From contig NZ_CP126161.1 in assembly GCF_030127105.1 (NCBI RefSeq), positions 1,488,001-1,552,000 of the forward strand: DNA of 64,000 bases. Direction: 5' to 3'. Below the pieces are notes generated by a model, which saw nothing but the letters and a program-made list of their open reading frames with translations, made no database searches and was not told where the DNA came from. Both the position numbers and the translations under genes were made by a program. The DNA is from Haloarcula pelagica (lineage in GTDB: Archaea; Halobacteriota; Halobacteria; Halobacteriales; Haloarculaceae). Below, piece by piece: positions 8,144 through 19,465 of this stretch (position 1 is its first letter; each line of letters opens with the position of its first letter).

Positions 8144-8180
8144 GTACGTGCGATCCAGTTTGCGCCTGGACTCGTTCAGT
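8144..8180 (-). other. 3' half of the 23S rRNA processing stem
   Basis: 8144-8157 and 8167-8180 are exact reverse complements of 11184-11197 and 11161-11174. The two 14-bp helices are separated by unpaired bases on both sides, which resembles the bulge-helix-bulge substrate cut by the archaeal splicing endonuclease (EndA, encoded at 21284-22285). Confidence 0.8.
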
Positions 8181-8223
8181 CTACCAACGATTGTTGGTGA
8201 CTTCTGAGTCACAGTGCGTATGA

Positions 8224-11138
<2,915 letters not shown>

Positions 11139-11160
11139 TCGTTGTGACTCGTTAGTTAGA

Positions 11161-11197
11161 ACTGAACGAGTCCAGTGGACGCCTGGATCGCACGTAC
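11161..11197 (-). other. 5' half of the 23S rRNA processing stem
   Basis: Two 14-base blocks (11161-11174 and 11184-11197) pair with 8167-8180 and 8144-8157, enclosing the whole 23S rRNA in one long stem with a central internal loop of bulge-helix-bulge type. Confidence 0.8.
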
Positions 11198-11310
11198 ACA
11201 CGGTTTCATACTCGCCCCCAAGGTGGAGATGGTAGGCGAATCGACCCTTCCCAATCGCGGTTTGACCCGGATTGGTGCATCAGTCGTCGTACCAGATTCG
11301 AGCGCCGTCC

Positions 11311-11336
11311 CACACTTAAGGGGCACGGTTCGAACC
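11311..11336 (-). promoter_or_regulatory. Spacer promoter between tRNA-Ala and 23S rRNA
   Basis: On the minus strand a TTCGAA element is followed 9 bp later by TTAAGTGTG. The box is identical in its core to TTAAGTGTGACA and TTAAGTGTAACA of the upstream rRNA promoters (13385-13407, 13303-13324). It would start transcription just before the 23S gene. Internal promoters of this kind are known from haloarchaeal rRNA operons. Confidence 0.6.
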
Positions 11337-11348
11337 CGGCACGTCGTA

Positions 11349-11420
11349 TGGACCCACTGGGATTTGAACCCAGGGCGTCCGCCTTGCAAAGGCGGTGCTC
11401 TGCCGCTGAGCTATGGGCCC
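11349..11420 (-). tRNA. tRNA-Ala (TGC)
   Basis: 72 nt in the 16S-23S spacer. Acceptor stem GGGCCCA/TGGGTCC with one G-U pair and discriminator A73. The anticodon stem CCGCC/GGCGG encloses loop TTTGCAA (anticodon TGC), and the T arm is CTGGG-TTCAAAT-CCCAG. This is the standard tRNA in archaeal rRNA spacers. Confidence 0.97.
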
Positions 11421-11436
11421 GACAGGTGCTGCAGTC

Positions 11437-11453
11437 GTTAGCCCTGATAGTTC
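11437..11453 (-). other. 3' half of the 16S rRNA processing stem
   Basis: The 17 bases 11437-11453 are the exact reverse complement of 13104-13120. Partial pairing continues inward (11459-11485 with about 13071-13096) around an internal bulge, giving the bulge-helix-bulge stem that frames 16S rRNA. Confidence 0.75.
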
Positions 11454-11528
11454 TTAGGTGCTCGGTCGCCGACGACCTCGAACAACCCGTGAAAGGTGGG
11501 CTGGGGCAAAGCCCCAGTCCCGGTCAGT

Positions 11529-13002
<1,474 letters not shown>

Positions 13003-13103
13003 GTATCCCGGCACGAGGCCGGGGGGTTAGGCGGGATCACACCCATAAAGGGTGTGGTCGCTATCGAAGGGTGTTCGAGGACACTCGACGACCGAGTGTC
13101 ACC

Positions 13104-13120
13104 GAACTATCAGGGCTAAC
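13104..13120 (-). other. 5' half of the 16S rRNA processing stem
   Basis: An exact reverse complement of 11437-11453. Together they bracket the 16S gene for excision from the primary transcript. Confidence 0.75.
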
Positions 13121-13302
13121 ATCAGATCCCATCTTGACGGCGGACCGCAGGGGTGGAATCCTCATTTACTCCGGACCTGTATGTTCGCTCGAAGCCTTCA
13201 TAAAGGCTTCGAGTTTGTTCGGCGAACCGCATCGCCTCGGCCCGGGTCGGTCGGAACCTGTCGCGTCCGACCGAGCGTCGTGTGCATCCATTCCGAACAC
13301 CC

Positions 13303-13324
13303 TGTTACACTTAAGGGCATCGGA
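13303..13324 (-). promoter_or_regulatory. rRNA promoter (proximal copy)
   Basis: The minus strand reads ATCCGATGCCC then TTAAGTGTAAC. The TTAAGTGTRACA box and the TYCGA element 5 bp before it repeat in the copy 82 bp upstream, so this is one of at least two tandem operon promoters. Confidence 0.65.
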
Positions 13325-13384
13325 TGGAGGCTGGGGGCGTCGGGGCAGTGCCCCGCGCCGCCTTCGTATTTCTTCCGAGGACGG

Positions 13385-13407
13385 TGTCACACTTAACCCC
13401 GTCGAAC
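13385..13407 (-). promoter_or_regulatory. rRNA promoter (distal copy)
   Basis: The minus strand reads GTTCGACGGGG then TTAAGTGTGACA. TTCGACGG followed by a TATA-like box is the pattern known from haloarchaeal rRNA promoters. Confidence 0.65.
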
Positions 13408-13539
13408 TACACCCGCTACGTCATGCGATTCCATGGGCCGCTGTATCGAGACACGCGCACGGAGAGACGGATTGCGAGGGGGAAACCTACGAGGACGGTA
13501 AGCGACGGGACAGGCCGGAAAAAGCCGGTCGTCCTGGCG

Positions 13540-13848
13540 TCAGATATCGTCGAGGTGATCGACGCCCTGCTTGGAGACGTTACCCTTCGTGATGTTACCG
13601 GGCATCCAATCGGGCTTGTCGTCCGGAGCCTCCTCCCGCCACGCCCAGGCCTCGTAGATGTGGACCTTGTGCGTTCCTTTCTCCCGTAGTCGAATCTCCT
13701 GGCGGTCGGCCGACGCCTCGCTGTCGGCCGGGTCGAGCCGACGGGCAGCCTTCAGTGCAGCCTGTCGGGGTGTTCCGCCTGAGAAGACGCTCGATTCGTC
13801 ACCGTCCTCGCGCAGCGCGAAGTTGCGCTTGTCACTGTCACGTGCCAT
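13540..13848 (-). CDS. Non-histone chromosomal protein MC1
   Basis: A 102-residue DNA-bending chromatin protein. The MC1 fold is recognisable throughout: RNFALRE, GTPRQAALKAARRL, IRLREKGTHKVHIYEAW and PDWMPGNI. It binds and kinks duplex DNA and is abundant in haloarchaea. The start at 13848 matches the family's MARDSDKRNF N-terminus, in preference to a TTG 21 bases upstream. The TATA box at 13887-13896 would give a leader of about 20 nt. It is unusually acidic at the N-terminus, as expected in a high-salt cytoplasm. Confidence 0.95.
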   Translation of the reverse strand: MARDSDKRNFALREDGDESSVFSGGTPRQAALKAARRLDPADSEASADRQEIRLREKGTHKVHIYEAWAWREEAPDDKPDWMPGNITKGNVSKQGVDHLDDI

Positions 13849-13886
13849 GATTTCGCCACTCCATGTCAATTCAGCACATGGCAGAA

Positions 13887-13896
13887 CATAAATATA
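13887..13896 (-). promoter_or_regulatory. TATA box of the MC1 gene
   Basis: TATATTTATG on the minus strand, about 40 bp before the MC1 start. A second AT-rich box (TATATAAAA, minus orientation) lies at about 13928-13936. Confidence 0.55.
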
Positions 13897-14020
13897 CCCC
13901 CGTATTCCGCCTCCCTACCGCGGTGGTTTTATATACTGGTCCGTGGCGGGACCGTCCAGTCCGGCGAAATCGTCGCGCTACGGCGGCCGATCGGCGACGT
14001 GGCGGCGGCCGCACGGTAGA

Positions 14021-14046
14021 CTTAAGTGCATCCTGCGGTGATGCAC
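14021..14046 (+). promoter_or_regulatory. Promoter with inverted repeat before the AbrB-like gene
   Basis: CTTAAG (14021-14026) is a likely box A. It runs directly into an inverted repeat, GTGCATC at 14026-14032 with GATGCAC at 14040-14046, ending 16 bp before the ATG at 14063. The repeat could be an operator for the AbrB-like product or a leader hairpin. Confidence 0.4.
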
Positions 14047-14062
14047 GGAATAGGATAGCGCG

Positions 14063-14260
14063 ATGGTGCGAAAGAAGAAGCTCAGTCCGAGTGGCGCCAA
14101 AGACGAAGACGGCGAATACCACAACGTTCACATCAACATCCACGAGGACGAACTCGCAGTCGCCGGAATGGAGATCGGCGACGAAGTGTTCGTACGCGTG
14201 CGCGACAACAAGATCATCATTCAGAAGGCAGACCCCGAAGACGTTGAACACGATTTCTGA
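14063..14260 (+). CDS. Small AbrB/SpoVT-like protein
   Basis: A 65-residue protein. NVHINIHEDELAVAGMEIGDEVFVRVRDNKIIIQK has the strand-turn-strand pattern of swapped-hairpin AbrB DNA-binding domains (residue spacing ELAVAGMEIGDEV, then IIIQK). It is followed 48 bp later by pyrD on the same strand. DNA-binding autoregulation through the inverted repeat at 14026-14046 is possible but not shown. Confidence 0.6.
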   Translation: MVRKKKLSPSGAKDEDGEYHNVHINIHEDELAVAGMEIGDEVFVRVRDNKIIIQKADPEDVEHDF

Positions 14261-14308
14261 CACACCGTCGCGGATCGATCGTTCCGAGACGGTAGTAACA
14301 CACCCCCA

Positions 14309-15361
14309 ATGAGACTGTACGATATCGCCAAACCGGCGTTGTTCTCGCTCCCGGCAGAGACGGCCAACACGGGCGTCCACCGACTGCTGGAGGCTGTCGA
14401 CGGCACGCCGCTCACGAAGCTGCTGGCACGCTACTACACCGTGACCGACCCGCGGCTCCGGGTCAAGGCGTTCGGTGAGACCTTCGACAACCCGGTCGGT
14501 GTCGCTGCGGGGTTCGACAAGAACGCCACGGTGCCTGCTGTGCTTGCCGCGCTTGGCTTTGGCTTCGCCGAGGTCGGCGGGGTCACGGCCGAGCCACAGA
14601 CCGGGAACGCCCGCCCCAGGATGTTCCGCCTCCGGGAAGACGAGGGGATCATCAACCGGATGGGGCTGAACAACGACGGTGCCGACGTGATCGGCGAGCG
14701 GCTGGCCCGGACCGACGCGCCGTTTCCGGTCGGCGTCAACATCGCCAAGAGCGAACACGTCGGAACAACGGAGGCCCCGGCCGACTACCGCTACACGTAC
14801 GAGCGGGTCGCCGACGGCGGCGACTTCTTCGTCGTCAACGTCTCCTGTCCCAACTCCGAGGGCTTCGAGGAGCTCCAGAACCGCGACGCGATGGCGGCGA
14901 TCCTCGGCGAACTCCAGGACGCCGGCGCCGGTCCCCTGCTCGTGAAGCTCTCGCCGGACCTCCCGGAGCCGGCCGTCGAGGACGCACTCGATCTGGTCAC
15001 CGAACTGGGGCTTGACGGTGTCGTCGCGACCAACACCACGACCGACCGGCCGGCGAGCCTCCGATCGCCCAACGCGAGCGAGCAGGGCGGGCTCTCTGGC
15101 AAGCCCATCGAGGGCGAGTCGACCCGGATGGTCCGGTTCGTCGCCGAGCGCGTCGATGTCCCCGTGATCGGCGTCGGCGGTGTCTCGACGGCCGAAGGAG
15201 CCTACCGGAAGATCCGCGCCGGCGCCTCGCTCGTGCAGTTGTACACCGGCCTCGTCTACCGTGGCCCGTCCGTCGCGCGCGAGATCAACGAGGGACTGCT
15301 GGAACTGCTCGACGAGGACGGATTCGACAGCGTCGAGGACGCGGTCGGGGCAGACCTGTAA
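14309..15361 (+). CDS. pyrD: Dihydroorotate dehydrogenase, class 2-like
   Basis: 350 residues, catalysing oxidation of dihydroorotate to orotate in pyrimidine synthesis. Class 2 length and N-terminus (membrane-associated helices before the FMN barrel) are present. Signatures: NPVGVAAGFDKNAT (about residues 61-74), EVGGVTAEPQTGN, and the C-terminal GVGGVSTAEGAYRKIRAGASLVQLYTGLVY. The active-site loop reads NVSCPNSEGF, so the catalytic position carries Cys, where quinone-dependent class 2 enzymes normally have Ser. PyrC is encoded at 37190-38488. Confidence 0.93.
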   Translation: MRLYDIAKPALFSLPAETANTGVHRLLEAVDGTPLTKLLARYYTVTDPRLRVKAFGETFDNPVGVAAGFDKNATVPAVLAALGFGFAEVGGVTAEPQTGNARPRMFRLREDEGIINRMGLNNDGADVIGERLARTDAPFPVGVNIAKSEHVGTTEAPADYRYTYERVADGGDFFVVNVSCPNSEGFEELQNRDAMAAILGELQDAGAGPLLVKLSPDLPEPAVEDALDLVTELGLDGVVATNTTTDRPASLRSPNASEQGGLSGKPIEGESTRMVRFVAERVDVPVIGVGGVSTAEGAYRKIRAGASLVQLYTGLVYRGPSVAREINEGLLELLDEDGFDSVEDAVGADL

Positions 15362-15400
15362 CGCCGAACAGTAAAACACGAGGCGGGTGTCCCCTGTGGC

Positions 15401-15871
15401 ATGGACACAGAAACTCGCACCCTCTACATCGCGTCGTGGACGGACAGATTTCTCGCCTGGCTCGTCGATGTCATCGTCGTGGGCGCCGCTATCGCCGTCA
15501 TAGGTGAACTCGCCAGTGTCGTCTCGCTGTTGACCGGGAGCCTCGCCGCGTCGCCCGTCGCGGGACTGAACGGCATCGCGCTGTTCCTCTACTGGACGGC
15601 GCTCGAGGGATCGGGGGGCCAGTCGGCCGGCAAACTCGTCATGGACATCGCCGTCACGGACGAACGCGGTGACGAGATCGACTACGGGACGGCCGCGGTC
15701 GAGAGTTTCGGGAAGGCGTTCCTGTTACCGATCGACTGTCTCGTCGGCTGGCTCGCCTTCGAGAAGGAGGGGCTCCGGCTGTTCAACAAACTGTCCTCGA
15801 CCGTCGTCGTCGAGGTCGACGAGACCGACCACCCAGGCGACGTAGCGTACGTCTATCCCGGCGAGGAATGA
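15401..15871 (+). CDS. RDD family membrane protein
   Basis: 156 residues with three hydrophobic segments (about 20-40, 43-70 and 100-120) and an RDD-type start, ASWTDRFLAWLVDVIVVG. The second conserved helix region is SAGKLVMDIAVTDERG. RDD proteins sit in the cytoplasmic membrane; their transport role is poorly defined. It starts 40 bp after pyrD. Confidence 0.8.
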   Translation: MDTETRTLYIASWTDRFLAWLVDVIVVGAAIAVIGELASVVSLLTGSLAASPVAGLNGIALFLYWTALEGSGGQSAGKLVMDIAVTDERGDEIDYGTAAVESFGKAFLLPIDCLVGWLAFEKEGLRLFNKLSSTVVVEVDETDHPGDVAYVYPGEE

Positions 15872-15899
15872 GAGGGCGCTGGTCGGGCCGCTCGCGGGC

Positions 15900-17687
15900 T
15901 TACTCCAGTGCGTCCAGTCGGAACTCGAAGGCTGCCACCGGCAGTTCCAGGTCGTGTTCGACGAGCACTTTCGGGTGGAGTTCGCCGATCACGCCGGCGG
16001 CCTCACCGTCGAGAACGACCTCGGCGGCCCGACCGGCGATGAACGACGGGTGGCTGGTCGGCGGCGTCGAAAGCTCGGCGTCGAACGAGTCGGCCAGCGC
16101 CTGCAGACGGGCCTTCGCGTCCTCGTAGGAGGCGTCCGTGCGCGCGAGGACGCCAGCGACCGTGTGGCGTTCGGCGGCGCCCGTGTTCACGTCGTCGTCG
16201 ACGTGGGCGGCCAGCCCGATCTCCGCGAGGTCCTGGGGGTAGCGCCGGTGGGTATTGTTCTCTAGGACCATCATGAGCGACGGCAGCGCCCACGTCCGGA
16301 GGATGGTGTAGTCCTCGCTGTAGGGCTCCTGGATCGTGACCGGGTCGGCAGCGCCGAGACAGTCGTCGTCCGGGGCGACGTGCTGCTCGCGGTTATCACC
16401 GCTCGCATTTTCGGCTGCCCCCTCCGGGGCCAGCCCCATCCGCTCGAAGTTCTCTTCCTCGTTGGTCATGTGGAAGTTCAGCAGGTCCTCGAAGCCCAGG
16501 CCGACGAGCGCGTCCCGGGCAGCGTCTTCCAGCCGGGAGCGGTCGTGGCGGCCGCCGACCGTCGACACGTCGGGATACGTGGGTTCGAGGCTGTTGAAGC
16601 CAAGCGCCCGCCCGATGTCGTCGATCAGGTCCAGCGGGTGAAGCACGTCGACGCGGTAGGGTGGAATCTCGACCTCGTAAGCCAGTTCGCCGTCGTCGCG
16701 GGTCTCTTGGGCGTCCAGGCCAGCCCGCTCGGCGTAGTCGATCACCTCGCGCTCTTCTAAGGAGACACCGAGGATGCTCTCGATGCGGGCGTGCGTGACC
16801 GTCTTCGTCCGGGTATCGAAGTCCGGTCGCTCCAGCGTGTGGCCGGCGTACTCGCCGGGAGCGTCCGCGCCGTACTCGACGGCGACGCGCTCGACGGTCC
16901 CGCCGCGGGCCTCCAGCGCGTAACAGACGATGTTCAGCATGTGGTCGATCGTCCACTGGTCGGTCCCAGTCATCTCGATGAACAGGTCCCGGGAGTTCTC
17001 GCTGACCTCGGTCCGGCGGCCGTTGATGACCGGCGGGAACGAGAACAGCCCGATGGAGTCGTAGATCGCGGGCACGCGGTCGAAGTCGGCCACCAGATCG
17101 CCGTATGTCTGGCCCGTCTCGTGGTCCGCGATGACCTCGTTGGGCGTCATCTCCTGGTCGGCATCGAGCGGGACGAACGTCGCCTCGTCGGGGTCGACGC
17201 TCGTGTAGGTGATAGACTTGCCCGTGCCCTCGGTGGCGGCCGCGCCTTTGAGCATCGTCAGGTCGTGGACGCCGATGGCGCCTTTCGCGCGCTTGCGCCC
17301 CATCGTCGCGTGGAGCTTCTCCTGGACCTGGATCAGCGACTCCAGGGCGTCCTCGCCCATGTCCAGGCCGCGGACGACGGCGCCGGTGACGTAGGGCCGT
17401 CCTGCGGGCTGGTCCTCGACCTCGATCGTCCACTCGGCGCTGTTGGTCGAGGGGACGTAGACGCCGCGGTCGTCGCCGTAGTGGTACCGCAACGAGCGGG
17501 CGACGCCCTCGACCGAGAGGCGGTCGAGACGGTCGGGGGCGAACTCCAGTTGGAACTCCTCGTCCTCGGTCAGGCCCTCGAACTCCAGGCCCAGGTCGAA
17601 CAGGTCCGAGCGCAGTTCGTCGTCGTCTTTCTCCTCGTGGCCGGTCAGGTGTCGCAGTTCGTCGGGGTCGACATCGACGACGGGCAT
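15900..17687 (-). CDS. pheT: Phenylalanyl-tRNA synthetase beta subunit
   Basis: 595 residues, the archaeal-length beta chain of the alpha2-beta2 synthetase that charges tRNA-Phe. The B3/B4 region (TGTDQWTIDHMLNIV), the B5 domain (IESILGVSLEEREV, YRVDVLHPLDLIDDIGRALG) and the C-terminal catalytic-like domain (ENNTHRRYPQDLAEIG) are in the expected order. The start ATG overlaps the stop of pheS by one base, so the subunits are translated in a coupled way. Confidence 0.97.
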   Translation of the reverse strand: MPVVDVDPDELRHLTGHEEKDDDELRSDLFDLGLEFEGLTEDEEFQLEFAPDRLDRLSVEGVARSLRYHYGDDRGVYVPSTNSAEWTIEVEDQPAGRPYVTGAVVRGLDMGEDALESLIQVQEKLHATMGRKRAKGAIGVHDLTMLKGAAATEGTGKSITYTSVDPDEATFVPLDADQEMTPNEVIADHETGQTYGDLVADFDRVPAIYDSIGLFSFPPVINGRRTEVSENSRDLFIEMTGTDQWTIDHMLNIVCYALEARGGTVERVAVEYGADAPGEYAGHTLERPDFDTRTKTVTHARIESILGVSLEEREVIDYAERAGLDAQETRDDGELAYEVEIPPYRVDVLHPLDLIDDIGRALGFNSLEPTYPDVSTVGGRHDRSRLEDAARDALVGLGFEDLLNFHMTNEEENFERMGLAPEGAAENASGDNREQHVAPDDDCLGAADPVTIQEPYSEDYTILRTWALPSLMMVLENNTHRRYPQDLAEIGLAAHVDDDVNTGAAERHTVAGVLARTDASYEDAKARLQALADSFDAELSTPPTSHPSFIAGRAAEVVLDGEAAGVIGELHPKVLVEHDLELPVAAFEFRLDALE

Positions 17688-19198
17688 CAGTGCATCACCT
17701 CCGTCTCGCGGAGCAGTTCGAGATCACACAGCGTCCCGTGAACGTCCCGGATGTCTTCGAAGCCGTAGATGAGCATCAGTAGTCGTTCCAGCGAGAGTCC
17801 CCACGCCATCACGTCGCAGTCGACGCCCAGCGGTTCGAGCACCTCGTCCCGGAAGATCCCGGAGTTGCCGACCTCGACGATCTCGCCGGTCTCGGGGTGG
17901 GTCCCGAACAGTTCGAAGCTCGGTTCGGTGTAGGGGTTGTAGTGGGGTTTGAACTCCAGGTCGGTGATGCCGAACTGCTCGTAGAACTCCGTGAACGTCC
18001 CCATCAGGTCCCGCACGGAGAGGTCCTCGGCCATGACCCACCCCTCGATCTGGAAGAACTCGAGCAGGTGGGTCGGGTCGAGCGTGTCGTTCCGGTACAC
18101 CTTCTCGACGCTGAAGTACCGCTCGGGCGGCTCCAGTTCCCCGACCTCGTGGCCCGAGAGATAGCGCATCGACAGCGAGGTGGTGTGGCCCCGCAGATCC
18201 AGTCCGCGGGCAACGTCTTCCTCCCAGGGAGAGTGGTACCCCTCGCCGTCGGGGCCGACACCTTCCTTGTGGGCCGAACGGACCCGCTCGACCAGGTCTT
18301 CGGGCAGTTCGTGGATCTCGTCGGGCCGTTCCAGCGCGAACTGGTCCCAGTGGGTCCGGGCGGGGTGGTCCTGGGGCATGAACAGGCAGTCGTTGATCCA
18401 GAACTGCGCGTCGACGTGCGGGCCTTCCATCTCCTGAAAGCCCATGCCGACCAGCGTGTCTTTCACGCGGTTTGCGGTCTGGCGGAGGATGTGTTCCTTG
18501 CCGTGGGGAACGTCGTCGGCGTCGGCCGCGACGTTGTACTCGGTGAACTCCACCTCCTCCCACTCGCCGCTCGTGAGCAGTTCGGGGGTGAGCTGGTCGA
18601 CCGTCTCGGCGACCTCGACGCCCTCCATCAGGGCGGTGACGCCGTCGTCGGTCAACCGAACCGAGCGGATCGTCTCCTCGGTGACCGTCACGAGACCGCG
18701 CCGTTCCAGTTGATCCAGCGCGTCGTCGTCGGCGTCGGCGACGCGACCGTCGGCGACGGCCTCCAGCGCGTACATCTCGGGGTCCTTGCCCGGCGAGACA
18801 TCGGCGTCGGCGGTGATCTCGCCGCTATCGATCTGGCCGTACCCCTTGCGGGCGTAGTTCGACAGTGCGATGTCGACGGCGCCGCCCTCCAGCCCCGAGG
18901 CGCCGATGACCTGTCCCATCTGGACGGGCCCCTCGTCGGCGCCGGCGTCGATCGCGGCCGCGTAGAGGTCCTGTTCGGGCAGGCTCTCGCGGACGTAGCG
19001 GTCGCCCTCCTCGGTCAGTTCGTAGTGGGCGACGGTCTCCTCGCTCACGGCGACCAGGCCGTCGGCCTCCAGTTCGAACGCGGCGCGTGTGGCCGCCTGC
19101 GGTTGCAGGTCGGCCGCCTCGGCCACGTCGTCGATTCGTCGGTCCTCCTGTGCGTCGGCGGCCTGCAGGACGGCCACCTGTGCCTGTGGTCGTTTCAT
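17687..19198 (-). CDS. pheS: Phenylalanyl-tRNA synthetase alpha subunit
   Basis: 503 residues, carrying the class II active site. The first 220 residues are winged-helix DNA/tRNA-binding repeats typical of archaeal PheS. The catalytic domain follows: motif 2 in FSVEKVYRNDTLDPTHLLEFFQIEG (Arg of YRND), and motif 3 in VMAWGLSLERLLMLIYG. It lies upstream of and overlaps pheT. Confidence 0.97.
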   Translation of the reverse strand: MKRPQAQVAVLQAADAQEDRRIDDVAEAADLQPQAATRAAFELEADGLVAVSEETVAHYELTEEGDRYVRESLPEQDLYAAAIDAGADEGPVQMGQVIGASGLEGGAVDIALSNYARKGYGQIDSGEITADADVSPGKDPEMYALEAVADGRVADADDDALDQLERRGLVTVTEETIRSVRLTDDGVTALMEGVEVAETVDQLTPELLTSGEWEEVEFTEYNVAADADDVPHGKEHILRQTANRVKDTLVGMGFQEMEGPHVDAQFWINDCLFMPQDHPARTHWDQFALERPDEIHELPEDLVERVRSAHKEGVGPDGEGYHSPWEEDVARGLDLRGHTTSLSMRYLSGHEVGELEPPERYFSVEKVYRNDTLDPTHLLEFFQIEGWVMAEDLSVRDLMGTFTEFYEQFGITDLEFKPHYNPYTEPSFELFGTHPETGEIVEVGNSGIFRDEVLEPLGVDCDVMAWGLSLERLLMLIYGFEDIRDVHGTLCDLELLRETEVMH

Positions 19199-19426
19199 AC
19201 GGGTGTCTCGGTCTTGTGGGGATAACCGCGGGTCGCTCAGTTAACGGTTCTCACTTCACGCGAGGCGCGCGTTCCTCGGGTGGTTTCGTCCGGGCGTGCG
19301 ATCAAGCAGCCCCGAACTCCGCCACCCGTCAGGCGGCGAAGAAGAAGCCGAACCCCGGACGGCGAGGTGGCTGGCGAACGGCGCCGGCGCGGTGGGATTC
19401 GGGTGCCATATGGGAGCGATTGTGAC

Positions 19427-19443
19427 GGGCAAAGAAAAGGGTT
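19427..19443 (-). terminator. T-rich terminator after trpS
   Basis: The minus strand reads AACCCTTTTCTTTGCCC about 23 bp past the trpS stop. Oligo-T runs are the main archaeal termination signal. Confidence 0.5.
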
Positions 19444-19465
19444 GTGACCCCATCCAGCGCCGCTC

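Larger units (their letters stand above)
13003..13539 (-). other. rRNA operon leader and promoter region
   Basis: 537 bp without a gene, between 16S rRNA and the MC1 gene. It holds two clear promoters (13303-13324, 13385-13407), the upstream half of the 16S processing stem (13104-13120), a hairpin CACACCC/GGGTGTG at 13038-13056, and a perfect 11-bp stem with a 4-base loop at 13188-13213. A third, weaker AT box may lie near 13164. Confidence 0.7.
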
